The position numbers and the translations under genes are program-made. Below are positions 47,909-56,826 of a stretch of DNA of 64,000 nucleotides, one piece after another. Positions within the stretch are counted from its first letter, which is position 1. The number at the start of each line of letters is the position of its first letter. Under the pieces are notes generated by a model. That model ran no database searches. It had not been told where the DNA came from and worked only from the letters and a program-made list of their open reading frames with translations. Source of the stretch: CAZDYP01 sp964509505 (GTDB lineage: Bacteria; Chloroflexota; Anaerolineae; JACRMK01); contig CAZDYP010000005.1 in assembly GCA_964509505.1 (NCBI GenBank), positions 3,673-67,672 on the forward strand, in the 5' to 3' direction.

Positions 47909-49471
47909 ATGACGATTAAACCTTTCATGCCCAACTTAACATGGTTCAGCTCTCGCAAGCGTCTCGCAGCTGCGCCCGCCATCGCCGCGTCGGCGACTTC
48001 CCCCATCGATTGGCTGTCGCTCGTGTTTGGCGTGCTGACGCTCGTCGCTGGCAGCTTGGCAGGCACGCTCGTCTCACAAGTGTCCAATCCTACGATGGCT
48101 TGGGGGGTGATGCTCGCTTTAGGTGTGATGGTCATGACGATTGCCAGCGCCAACGCGGGCTTGTTGTTTTTGGTGATGATGACTTACACTCGTTTTTCCG
48201 ACGTGCTGATCAAGGAACACGGGCTACCTTCCACGGCTCAACCATTCATTCTATTGCTGGGCTTAGGCATCATCGTGCGTTGGGCTTGGACGCGGGAGCA
48301 ACCGAAGGGCTGGCAACGCTCACTAGGATTAGTCACCTTGTACGGTTTGATCGGCGCGCTCTCGTTATTTTATGCGGGGAACTATACGCGCTCACGCACC
48401 GCGCTCGAAGACTACTTCAAAGACGCGGTCATTGCCATTCTTGTCACGATTTTGCTGCAACGAGGGACGACCTTGCAGCGCGTCAGCTGGGCGCTGTTGG
48501 CGACGGGCATCTTCATGGGGACGATTAGCGTCTGGCAACATCTCACGGAGAATTGGTCAGATCGGTTTTATGGCTTTGGCATAGCCGCCATTCAAAATAT
48601 CGTCGGCGAAACGAGCGGCTATCGCATTGCCGGTCCCATCGGCGACCCGAACTTCTACGCGCAAATTCTCATCGTATTGGTGCCGCTGGCGCTAGATCGA
48701 CTGTGGAACGAGCGTCGCGCGTATTTGCGTGTCTTAGCGGCCTGGGCGTTGGCGGTTTGTATTCTCTCCATCTTCTTTACGTATTCACGCGGCGGCTTTA
48801 TCGGCATGGTGATCGTGCTTGCCTTGATGTTTTGGCGCAGACCACCACGGTTGATTGTTCTACTGCTCACCGTGGCAATTGCTATTCCCATTCTCCAATT
48901 CTTGCCCGATAATTACACAGCGCGTTTGCGCACCATTCCCGAAGCGCTTCCCTTCTGGGGTTCGGATGTGCGCAACGAAATTTCGTTTCGCGGTAGAGCC
49001 AGCGAAAACATCGCCGCTTGGCAAATGTTTTTCGACTATCCAATTTTAGGCGTGGGTTTGGACAATTACCCGGTCTTATATCAAGACTATTCACGACAGC
49101 TCGGCATGGATCCGCGACGTGAAATCCGCGCGCCACACAATCTCTATCTGGAAATTGCGTCACAAACAGGCTTGCTTGGCTTACTGACATTTGCCTATCT
49201 GCTGTGGGTTATGTTCCGCGGGCTGCGCCAAGCGCGCCACACCTTCGATGACCTCGGTCAAAAAGATTATGCAGGCATCGCCGCCGCTTTGATGATTGGC
49301 ATGATTGGCTACTTGTGGGCGGCCATCTTTCTGCACGGCGCTTATCCGCGCTATTTTTGGTTGTTGTTTGGCATCGCCCTCGCCATTCCCCAAGTCGCGC
49401 AATTTGAAAAAGCCGCCCAGTTGAAAGCGCAACACGAGCCGCATGGAGACGTGAGTGGCATCACCGCTTAG
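47909..49471 (+). CDS. O-antigen ligase/polymerase family membrane protein (Wzy-like)
   Basis: About 520 aa from ATG 47909 (TTG 47885 possible). Roughly eleven to twelve hydrophobic segments and a large extracytoplasmic loop between about residues 325 and 400, with RGRASENIAAWQMFFDYPILGVGLDNYPVLYQ, PHNLYLEIASQTGLLGLLTF, which is the Wzy_C (O-antigen ligase) pattern. Likely polymerises lipid-linked repeat units delivered by the flippase encoded next. Downstream overlap with the flippase start (GTG 49455) indicates coupling. Confidence 0.9.
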   Translation: MTIKPFMPNLTWFSSRKRLAAAPAIAASATSPIDWLSLVFGVLTLVAGSLAGTLVSQVSNPTMAWGVMLALGVMVMTIASANAGLLFLVMMTYTRFSDVLIKEHGLPSTAQPFILLLGLGIIVRWAWTREQPKGWQRSLGLVTLYGLIGALSLFYAGNYTRSRTALEDYFKDAVIAILVTILLQRGTTLQRVSWALLATGIFMGTISVWQHLTENWSDRFYGFGIAAIQNIVGETSGYRIAGPIGDPNFYAQILIVLVPLALDRLWNERRAYLRVLAAWALAVCILSIFFTYSRGGFIGMVIVLALMFWRRPPRLIVLLLTVAIAIPILQFLPDNYTARLRTIPEALPFWGSDVRNEISFRGRASENIAAWQMFFDYPILGVGLDNYPVLYQDYSRQLGMDPRREIRAPHNLYLEIASQTGLLGLLTFAYLLWVMFRGLRQARHTFDDLGQKDYAGIAAALMIGMIGYLWAAIFLHGAYPRYFWLLFGIALAIPQVAQFEKAAQLKAQHEPHGDVSGITA

Positions 49472-50959
49472 CCCCACCGCCTCCTCATCCACCAACCTCG
49501 CTCAAGCAACGGTGCGCGGCACGGTCTGGACTTATCTCGCTTATTACAGCGGCAAGGCGATGGTGTTTGTCAGCACTATCATCTTAGCGCGCTTGCTCTT
49601 GAAAGAAGATTTTGGCGTCGCGGGCTATGCGCTCACGGTTATCGCCTTTCTGGATGTGTTGAGCGACTTAGGCATCGGCAGCGCCCTCATCTATCACCGT
49701 GACGACCCGCGCGCCGCCAACACCGCCTTCTGGCTCGNNNNNNNNNNGTCTGGCTCGGCTTACTCATTGGCGGTGCGCTATATATCATCACGTGGTTCAT
49801 CGCGCCGCTCGCTGGCTCATATTTCAATGACGAGCGCGCGGTGCCCGTCACTCGTGTGTTGGCATTGACCTTTCCCTTAGCGGCTTTGTGCAACGTGCAC
49901 GACGTTCTCTTGCGTAAGGGGCTCCACTTTGGACGCAAATTTATTCCCGATTTCACACAAGCCACCAGCAAGGGATTGCTCTCCATTGCCTTTGCCTGGT
50001 TGGGTTTCGGCGCCTGGAGTTTGATTTGGGGACAAGTGGCCGGCACGGCGCTAGCGGCGCTGGCTTATTGGTATGTGCTGCCGTGGCGCCCTTCATTTCA
50101 ATTTGTGCGCTCCATCGCACGCGCTTTATTGTCCTATGGCTTCGGCATCGTTTCCGTCAATACACTCAACATTTTCGTCTCCAATGCGGATTATCTTTTC
50201 GTTGGTCGTTTCTTGGGCGCAGCCGCGCTAGGCGTCTATACCTTAGCGTTCCGTATCCCAGAATTGTTGATTCTGCAAATGTGTAGCATCATCAGCCGCG
50301 TCGTCTTTCCGGTCTATGCTAAAATGCGCGACGAACGTGGCGCGCTCCAGCGCGGTTTTTTAGTGACCGAGCGTTATACGGCGCTGGTGACGGTACCGCT
50401 TAGCTTAGGCTTAATCCTTGTGGCGGAACCGTTTGTACATACCTTTTTAAGTGAGCGTTGGCGCGAAGCGATACCCGTCTTGCGCGCAATTACACTCTAT
50501 GCCTTGTTTCTTTCATTTGGCTACAATGCGGGCGACGTTTACAAAGCGGAGGGACGCCCCATCCTCCTCACGTGGCTAACGTTGGCGCAAGCGCTCGTTT
50601 TGATTCCCGCGTTGTACTGGGCGGCGACCACCATCGGCACCATTGAAGCCATCGGTTGGACTCATGTGGTGGTTGCCTTCATCATCTCGGTCGTTGATTT
50701 GGTCGTGGCTTTGCGAATGTTGCAAACCCCCGTTAGCGCGTTTCTAGCCGTGTTGCGCCCGGCCCTGATGGGCGGCGCCGGCATGTCGCTTGCCGTTTGG
50801 ATCACGTTGCAGCTGGTGACCAACACTCCGCCATGGGCGCAACTATTGGTGAGCATCGCGGTGGGTGGATTAACCTACCTGGGGACGTTGTGGGTGATGT
50901 ATCGCGACCTCATGCTTGAGACCGGGCAAACGCTGCGCGCGGCGTTCTCGCGGAGGTGA
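49455..50959 (+). CDS. Oligosaccharide flippase (Wzx-like), interrupted by a 10-N gap
   Basis: Polysaccharide_synt-type transporter with about fourteen helices that would flip lipid-linked repeat units. The N-terminal part (GTG 49455; VRGTVWTYLAYYSGKAMVF, LLKEDFGVAGYALTVIAFLDVLSDLGIGSALIY) and the remainder (VWLGLLIGG, FGRKFIPD, FGIVSVNTLNIFVSNADYLFVGRFLGAAALGVYTLAFRIPELL) lie in different frames on the two sides of the Ns, so the true gap is 2 bases more than a multiple of three. The same 9-mer TCTGGCTCG borders the gap on both sides. The gene is probably intact in the organism. Confidence 0.88.
49738..49747. other. Assembly gap of 10 N
   Basis: Placeholder flanked by the 9-bp direct repeat TCTGGCTCG (49729-49737 and 49749-49757), which suggests the contigs may actually overlap or nearly touch. 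Confidence 0.99.
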
Positions 50960-50961
50960 CA

Positions 50962-52107
50962 ATGCGGATTGCTCACATCATTGACTTGCTCAATTGGGGC
51001 GGCGCGCAAAAACTCGAAGTCACCTTCGCGGCAGCAGCCCGCGCGCGCCGGCTCGATTTCACCGTCATCAGTTTGCGCCACGACGCCAACACGCCCATTC
51101 CTGACGAACTCACGGCGCTAGGCGCACGAGTGGTGACGTTCCCCGCGCGCCACTTATTCGACCCCGTGCGGATTGGGCGCATCGCAGGGTTCTTGCGCCG
51201 TGAGCGGTTTGACGTGGCGCAAACACACTTGGCTTACGCCAACATCATCGGCGTATTAGCAAGTCGGCTCGCGGGCGTGCCGGTCGTCGCAACGCTTCAC
51301 TCCGTCGGTTTTGATCGTCGCCACGATCATCCACTGAAACAAGCTATTGAATCGTTGGCAATCCGTTTTGGCGCGCGACGCATCGTAGCGGTCGGCGCCG
51401 TCGTCGCGCACGCGCATTATGCGCGCTTAGGTGGACGCGCTATTGATGTGATTCAAAATGCCGTCCCACTGTCGCCGTCACTGACCCCCACACAACGCAG
51501 CGACTTACGCGCGCAGCTGCTCGCAGACGTTTCTCAGCCATTGCTCATTTCCGTTGGGCGCTTCTCGCCCCCCAAAGGCTACGGCGATTTGGTGGCGGCA
51601 TTTGCCGAATTGCATCACCTCCACCCGACGGCGCGCCTGATTATTGTTGGTGATGGAGCATTGCGCGCTGAGGTGGAAGCGCAAATCGCCGAGCTAGGGT
51701 TGCAACACCACGTGCGCTTATTGGGCGCGCGTAACGATGTGCCTCAGCTGTTAAGCGCGAGCGATGTTTATGTCTCGGCGTCGCATTGGGAGGGTTTGCC
51801 ACTGACCGTGTTGGAAGCGATGGCGGCGGGCTTGCCCATTGTGGCGACGGGGGTTGGCGACGTGCCGCGTGTAGTCGTCGCAGGCACTGGCGTCATCGTG
51901 CCGCCGCGTGACCCTTCAGCCTTAGCCAAAGCATTACGCAATTTGCTCGCGGAGCCAGAGCGGATGCGCGTTATGGGGCAAACAGCGCAAGCGCACATCG
52001 CGCGTCATTTCAACTCAACCGTGTGGTTAGACAACTTGCTTGCCGTGTATGCGCAAGCGCAGACACGCCACAGCGCGGCGCAGCCCTCACAAAAGGTAGC
52101 TCATTAG
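50962..52107 (+). CDS. GT4-family glycosyltransferase
   Basis: 381 aa from ATG 50962, with GGAGG 5 bp upstream. GT-B fold with IIDLLNWGGAQKLEVTF (donor/acceptor glycine loop), VAQTHLAYANIIGVLASRLAGVPVVATLHSVGFD, then SVGRFSPPKGYGDLVAAFAEL, LIIVGDGALRAEVE, and SHWEGLPLTVLEAMAAGLPIVATGVGDVPRVV with the catalytic Glu pair. Adds one residue of the repeat unit. Confidence 0.92.
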   Translation: MRIAHIIDLLNWGGAQKLEVTFAAAARARRLDFTVISLRHDANTPIPDELTALGARVVTFPARHLFDPVRIGRIAGFLRRERFDVAQTHLAYANIIGVLASRLAGVPVVATLHSVGFDRRHDHPLKQAIESLAIRFGARRIVAVGAVVAHAHYARLGGRAIDVIQNAVPLSPSLTPTQRSDLRAQLLADVSQPLLISVGRFSPPKGYGDLVAAFAELHHLHPTARLIIVGDGALRAEVEAQIAELGLQHHVRLLGARNDVPQLLSASDVYVSASHWEGLPLTVLEAMAAGLPIVATGVGDVPRVVVAGTGVIVPPRDPSALAKALRNLLAEPERMRVMGQTAQAHIARHFNSTVWLDNLLAVYAQAQTRHSAAQPSQKVAH

Positions 52108-52109
52108 CG

Positions 52110-53276
52110 ATGCGAGTCGCCACTATCATTCAGGCCTATCATCCGCGTATCGGTGGGGCAGAAAAGCTGGTTGGCGCCGTGTCGCCCGCCTTACAAACGT
52201 GCGGCGACGAAGTGCACGTGCTGACCCGACGCTATGCGGGGCTGAAATCTTTTGAAATCGTCAACGGCATCGCCGTGCATCGCTTACCCATACTGGGTCC
52301 GAAAGTGACGGCTTCGCTTGGGTTCACGTTAGCCGCCCTGCCATTGTTGCGTCGCTTGCGTCCCGCGCTCATTCACGCGCACGAGCTGCTCTCGCCCACG
52401 ACAACCGCCATTACCGCCAAACGCTTATTCGGCGCGCCCGTTGTGGTTACGGTGCATAGTTGCGGCGCGCAGGGCGAAATCGCGCGCCTCAAAAATAAAT
52501 TCATGGGCGCGCGACGCCTGGCGACGTTTCGCCAGCAAGTTGATGCGTTCGTCGTCATCAATCACGACATTGACGCAGAACTGGATGAGATCGGCGTGCC
52601 ACAGGAACGGCGCACCTTCATTCCTAACGGCGTGGACACGACTCATTTCGCGCCACCCGCCGATAAAGCTGCGGTGCGCGCCGCCTTGGGCTTGCCCAAC
52701 GCGCCGCTGGCTGTTTATACAGGGAGATTCGCTCCCGAGAAACGACTTGATCTATTGCTTGAAGCGTGGTCCATGGTGCGCGAGCGCATTCCCAATGCGC
52801 TGCTGCTGTTAGTTGGACAAGGCAAAGCGGAGGCGGACTTGAGAGAACGCGCTGGGGCTGGCGCGCAATTCGTAGGCGCGACAGATAATGTTGCGCCGTA
52901 TCTGCAAGCGGCTGATGTGTTCGTCATGTCATCAGCCTACGAAGGGTTGTCGGTGGCGTTGTTAGAGGCGATGGCGACGGGGCTGCCGACAGTCGTTACG
53001 GCGGTGGGCGGCAATCGTGATATTATCACGCACGGCGAAAACGGTTGGTTGGTTCCGCCGCTCGATGTGAATGCGCTGCATAGCGGGCTCGTGTCCCTGT
53101 TAGAAGATTCGACGCGTCGCGCGGAATTGGGGCGACAGGCGCGAGCGCACATCGTGCGCGAATACGAATTGTCTGTGACCGTGCGACGTTTGCGGGAACT
53201 GTATGAGCGCGTAGTAAATTCAAAACGAGGTAACAAGTATGCGCGCCCAAGCGATGAGCGTATGGGCTTGTCCTAA
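52110..53276 (+). CDS. GT4-family glycosyltransferase
   Basis: 388 aa from ATG 52110, two bases after the preceding stop. Motifs: IIQAYHPRIGGAEKLVGAVSPAL at the N-terminus, LIHAHELLSPTTTAITAKRLFGAPVVVTVHS, FIPNGVDTTHFAPP, YTGRFAPEKRLDLLLEAW, and SSAYEGLSVALLEAMATGLPTVVTAVGGNRDII. Similar to but clearly distinct from the preceding paralogue. Its 3' end overlaps the methyltransferase start by 38 bp. Confidence 0.92.
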   Translation: MRVATIIQAYHPRIGGAEKLVGAVSPALQTCGDEVHVLTRRYAGLKSFEIVNGIAVHRLPILGPKVTASLGFTLAALPLLRRLRPALIHAHELLSPTTTAITAKRLFGAPVVVTVHSCGAQGEIARLKNKFMGARRLATFRQQVDAFVVINHDIDAELDEIGVPQERRTFIPNGVDTTHFAPPADKAAVRAALGLPNAPLAVYTGRFAPEKRLDLLLEAWSMVRERIPNALLLLVGQGKAEADLRERAGAGAQFVGATDNVAPYLQAADVFVMSSAYEGLSVALLEAMATGLPTVVTAVGGNRDIITHGENGWLVPPLDVNALHSGLVSLLEDSTRRAELGRQARAHIVREYELSVTVRRLRELYERVVNSKRGNKYARPSDERMGLS

Positions 53277-54150
53277 CGATGGTCATTATCCGCTTGAGCT
53301 CAAGGCTTCAACTAATTCATCCCAAGACATTCACGATGGCTCTTTGCGTTGCGCGCGCTGCGGTCGCACCTATCTGTTGAGCAACGGGCTGCCCAATTTC
53401 TTGCTATTCGAGGAGGCGCCAAGCGCACAGGTGAAGCGCGCCGAGCAGCAAGCGCGCGCCCACGAATTGGCGATGACGACCGACTTGTTCGAGGCATACG
53501 AAGCGCAACTCGAAACGGAGGCCGTCTTGTCACGCTTGCGACCAACCGCGCACGATTATATTCTTGACGCCGGGTGCGGGTTTGGGCGTCTGACCAGAGA
53601 GGTTTTGAAATTTGGCGCGCAAGTCGTCGCCATAGACTTTTCAATGGAACGCCTCAATGTATTGCGGTCACTCACCCCCTCAGCCAATACACTCGACCTC
53701 GCCATCGCCGATTTGAATCACTTGCCCTTGCGCTCCCAGACCTTTACGCGGATTGTTTGCACCCAGGTGCTTGAGCATCTGCCGACGCTCCTTTTGCGGC
53801 GCGCCTTTTTGCAGAAATTGTTCGACTTGCTCGCGCCCGGCGGCGAATTGGTGTTGACGGCGTACAATTACCATCAAGGCAAACGGCGACGCGGCGAGCC
53901 TAAAGAAGGGTTCCACGATTCGGGTATCTTCTATCATTGCTATGAGGCGGAGGAGTTGCGCGCGGAATTGTGTGATTGGCAGCTAATCGAGCTCTGTGGG
54001 GTGTTCCATGAACTGCGCGGCACCTACAAATTCAAACTCTTGCCGCGCCTCGGCGTATTGGGGCGCGCCTTTGATCATACACTCGAAAAGTTCTCGACTT
54101 TCAGCGTTGCTTATGGCTCACTGCTGCTGGCTCATGCGCTCAAACCATAG
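53239..54150 (+). CDS. SAM-dependent methyltransferase with N-terminal zinc-ribbon-like motif
   Basis: 303 aa from ATG 53239 (GAGG upstream; ATG 53254 possible). The first 50 residues hold Cys11 (CPNDGHYPLEL) and Cys38/Cys41 (LRCARCGRTYLLSNGLPNFL), a Trm112-like zinc fold. The class I methyltransferase follows, with SAM loop ILDAGCGFGRLTREVLKFGAQVVAIDFS, AIADLNHLPLRSQTFTRIVCTQVLEHL and LFDLLAPGGELVLTAYN. Location in the polysaccharide region suggests a sugar or lipid carrier methylation; the substrate is unknown. Confidence 0.85.
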   Translation: MRAQAMSVWACPNDGHYPLELKASTNSSQDIHDGSLRCARCGRTYLLSNGLPNFLLFEEAPSAQVKRAEQQARAHELAMTTDLFEAYEAQLETEAVLSRLRPTAHDYILDAGCGFGRLTREVLKFGAQVVAIDFSMERLNVLRSLTPSANTLDLAIADLNHLPLRSQTFTRIVCTQVLEHLPTLLLRRAFLQKLFDLLAPGGELVLTAYNYHQGKRRRGEPKEGFHDSGIFYHCYEAEELRAELCDWQLIELCGVFHELRGTYKFKLLPRLGVLGRAFDHTLEKFSTFSVAYGSLLLAHALKP

Positions 54151-54152
54151 AG

Positions 54153-54286
54153 AGTGTTTTGAAATTCAGACCCTAAAGGTTTTTCTGGCGCAGCAGGTTC
54201 ACCAGTGGCGCAGAAAGCCTGCGTGAAATACTTTTTTGCTTGCCAGCGAAACCGTTAGGGTCTCGGTCTGATATGTTCAAAACACT
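54153..54286. mobile_element. MITE-like element between methyltransferase and GT2 genes
   Basis: 11-bp terminal inverted repeats AGTGTTTTGAA / TTCAAAACACT. Inside, GACCCTAAAGGTTTTTCTGGC (54169-54189) faces its near reverse complement (18 of 21 match) at 54242-54262. No coding capacity; it occupies almost all of the intergenic space. Confidence 0.65.
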
Positions 54287-54310
54287 TTCTTAGTAAGTTG
54301 GGTTGAAACG

Positions 54311-55510
54311 ATGATTAACGCTATGCTGTTTTGGCTGTTCGTCTGTGGCATCGTTTATACTTATGTAGGCTATCCGTTGCTGTTGACGCTGTGGGCGCGA
54401 CTCAAGCAAAAGCCACCGCCCGACCCGCCGCACACACCAACGGTCACGTTGCTCATCAGCGCCTACAACGAGCAGGCGACCATCGCCGCGAAATTGGACA
54501 ACAGTCTCGCGCTCGATTATCCGCAAGCGCAATTGCAAATTTTAGTGGCGGCTGATGGCTCGGATGATCGCACCCCCGACATTGTGCGGGAGTATGCAGC
54601 GCGTGGCGTGGAGTTGTCTTATAGCCCGCCGCGTCTCGGCAAGATGTCCGCCATCAATCGCGCCATGCCTCTGGCGCGCGGCGAGATCATCGTCTTTTCT
54701 GACGCAAACAACCTGTATGATGCCCATACATTACGCGCCCTCGTCGCGCCATTCAGTGCGCCTAGCGTGGGCGCGGTGAGCGGCGCGAAGTCCATCGTGC
54801 GCGGCGATGGCGTGTTAGGCGAATCCGAAGGCGCGTATTGGAAATATGAGTCGTTCATCAAAAAACAAGAAACGCGCCTCGGTTGTTGCACTGCAGTCGC
54901 CGGTGAAGTCTTGGCGATTCGGCGCACATTATTCGAAAGGCCGCCCGACTACATCATCAACGACGATTTCTACATGGCAATGCGCATCGTCAAGCGCGGC
55001 TATCGTATTGCTTACGCGCCTCAAGCGCGTTCAACCGAGCGCGTCTCGCTGTCGGCGCAAGACGAAATCGCGCGACGAGCGCGCATTATTGCAGGACGGT
55101 ATCAAGCAATTATGTTGGCGCCGCAGCTGTTGACGTGGGCGCAACCGCGCGTGGCTTGGCAAGTCATTTCACACAAGTTTATGCGTCCGCTCGTGCCGTT
55201 GGCAATGGCAGGCGCATTCATCACCAACCTGTGGGCTGTTGTGTTTCCCGTGACAGAGGGGAATCCGATAGTGTGGCTAGGAGCGCCACTCAATTGGATA
55301 CTCTTGGCGCTGCAATTGCTGTTCTACGCGCTCGCCATCATCGGAAACCGTTTGGAGCAGCTGGGCAACAAACCACCTTTCTATCTTTACTTGCCCACCT
55401 TTTTGGTCAACAGCAATTGGGCGGCTGTGCTTGGGCTGTATCGCTTTCTCACGAAGCGTCAAACGACGCGTTGGCAGCGCGTGCAACGCCGCGAGGGCGC
55501 GACGCATTGA
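54311..55510 (+). CDS. Membrane GT2-family glycosyltransferase (BcsA/IcaA-like, no PilZ)
   Basis: 399 aa. One N-terminal helix (FWLFVCGIVYTYVGYPLLLTL), a cytoplasmic GT-A domain (VTLLISAYNEQATIAAKL, ILVAADGSDDRTPDIV, IIVFSDANNLYD, TAVAGEVLAIRR, DDFYMAMRIVKRGYRIAYAP, and RARIIAGRYQAI in the place of QRxRW), and three C-terminal helices. This is the architecture of processive or oligosaccharide-forming GT2 enzymes such as BcsA-like synthases, but it has no C-terminal PilZ domain. The BcsB-like gene at 56827 is a candidate partner. The stop overlaps the next start (TGATG). Confidence 0.85.
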   Translation: MINAMLFWLFVCGIVYTYVGYPLLLTLWARLKQKPPPDPPHTPTVTLLISAYNEQATIAAKLDNSLALDYPQAQLQILVAADGSDDRTPDIVREYAARGVELSYSPPRLGKMSAINRAMPLARGEIIVFSDANNLYDAHTLRALVAPFSAPSVGAVSGAKSIVRGDGVLGESEGAYWKYESFIKKQETRLGCCTAVAGEVLAIRRTLFERPPDYIINDDFYMAMRIVKRGYRIAYAPQARSTERVSLSAQDEIARRARIIAGRYQAIMLAPQLLTWAQPRVAWQVISHKFMRPLVPLAMAGAFITNLWAVVFPVTEGNPIVWLGAPLNWILLALQLLFYALAIIGNRLEQLGNKPPFYLYLPTFLVNSNWAAVLGLYRFLTKRQTTRWQRVQRREGATH

Positions 55511-56643
55511 TGGCGCACACACCACGAGTGATGGGCGCGCTCGTTGGGGACATCACGCGACAACCCAGCGCGCGCACCAAATATGGCTTGCTGTTCGAGA
55601 GGGTGGGGCAGCGCTTCACGTTGCTTGGCGTGCATGATGCCACTTTGCGGGGCGCAGCGCGATACCTCAATGCCTTGCAAGTCATACACCCGCAGCGGCG
55701 CGTTTGGCAAGAGCGCTTCTATCAAAACGTCCCTGCCTTTATTGCGCGTTCGCAACGCACCACGCGCGCCATGAGCGCGTTGCGTCGCCAAGCCGATGTC
55801 GTGCTGCAAGAAGGCGTGTTGTTCGATGCGCGCTGGAATGATGGCGGCTTGCCGACGGTCATCTACACCGATTACACGGCTACGCTTGCGGCGCGAAAAG
55901 CCTCCTTAGGACGCTCGCCGTTTAACGAGCGTGAACGCGCGGCTTGGATTGATTTGGAGCGACGAGCCTTTGAGCGCGCAGCGCACATCTGCGTGCGCGG
56001 ACGTTTTGTGCGCGAGGCGCTCATCGCCGATTACCACCTACCACCTGAACGGGTCACTGCCATTGGCGGCGGCGTCAACCTGCCTCACTTGCCAGCTAGG
56101 GTTGAACGTCCCTTGAACACCGCGCCCACCGCCTTGTTCATTGGCAAAGATTTTTATCGCAAAGGCGGCGACTTGGTGTTGCGCGCTTTTGCGCAGACCC
56201 GCCGACAGCTACCTAACGCCCGCTTGCTATTGCTGACTGCCGGTCCAATTCCGACAGATTTGCCAACCGCAGGCGTCGAATGGGTTGCGCCCACGTGGGA
56301 GCGCGCCGCCATCGAAACACTGTATCGGCGCGCAGACGTATTCGTACTGCCTTCACGGCTGGAAACGTGGGGAGACGTGTTGCTCGAAGCAATGGCTTAT
56401 GGCTTACCTTGTCTGGGCGTATCCGGTGAAGCGATGGACGAGATCATCGCGGAGGGCGTCACAGGCGCCATTGTGCCGCCCGAAGATGTTGACGCTTTGG
56501 CAACGCAGCTGACAATGTTGCTCGAAAACTATGACCGTCGCGCCGCTTGGGGACAAGCCGCCCGTCAGCGCGTCGAAGCCACGTACTTATGGGCGCATGT
56601 CGTAGAACGGCTCGCGCCCTGTCTAGCGCAAGCTTTGAATTAG
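55510..56643 (+). CDS. GT4-family glycosyltransferase
   Basis: 377 aa from ATG 55510; the longer frame upstream is a shadow of the GT2 gene. Motifs: an N-terminal domain with VVLQEGVLFDARW and YTDYTATLAAR, then RVTAIGGGVNLP, FIGKDFYRKGGDLVLRAFAQ, EWVAPTWERAAIETLYRRADVFVLPSRLETWGDVLLEAMAYGLPCLGVSGEAMDEII. The start/stop overlap with the GT2 gene implies co-translation. Confidence 0.9.
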   Translation: MAHTPRVMGALVGDITRQPSARTKYGLLFERVGQRFTLLGVHDATLRGAARYLNALQVIHPQRRVWQERFYQNVPAFIARSQRTTRAMSALRRQADVVLQEGVLFDARWNDGGLPTVIYTDYTATLAARKASLGRSPFNERERAAWIDLERRAFERAAHICVRGRFVREALIADYHLPPERVTAIGGGVNLPHLPARVERPLNTAPTALFIGKDFYRKGGDLVLRAFAQTRRQLPNARLLLLTAGPIPTDLPTAGVEWVAPTWERAAIETLYRRADVFVLPSRLETWGDVLLEAMAYGLPCLGVSGEAMDEIIAEGVTGAIVPPEDVDALATQLTMLLENYDRRAAWGQAARQRVEATYLWAHVVERLAPCLAQALN

Positions 56644-56719
56644 ATCAAAAGGGTTTTCTTGGCTTTGCTAATGAATTTTGACGACCAACATCGCTAATGA
56701 GCTTCTGCGCTGCGCGTTG

Positions 56720-56785
56720 GGGGTCAACACCTGCGCCATCAGAGGCTCGTGTTTGGAGGGGCAACTCCTGCTCCATCAGAAATTC
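56720..56785 (+). repeat. Two diverged copies of a CCTGC-CATCAGA repeat
   Basis: GGGGGTCAACACCTGCGCCA(TCAGAG) at about 56719-56744 and GGGGCAACTCCTGCTCCATC(AGAA) at 56758-56781. They share the right half of the palindrome found inside recQ at 35045. They fill the gap between the GT4 and BcsB-like genes. Confidence 0.5.
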
Positions 56786-56826
56786 ATTAACACACCGCAA
56801 AGTTAGTAGAGCCGAAAGATACAACT

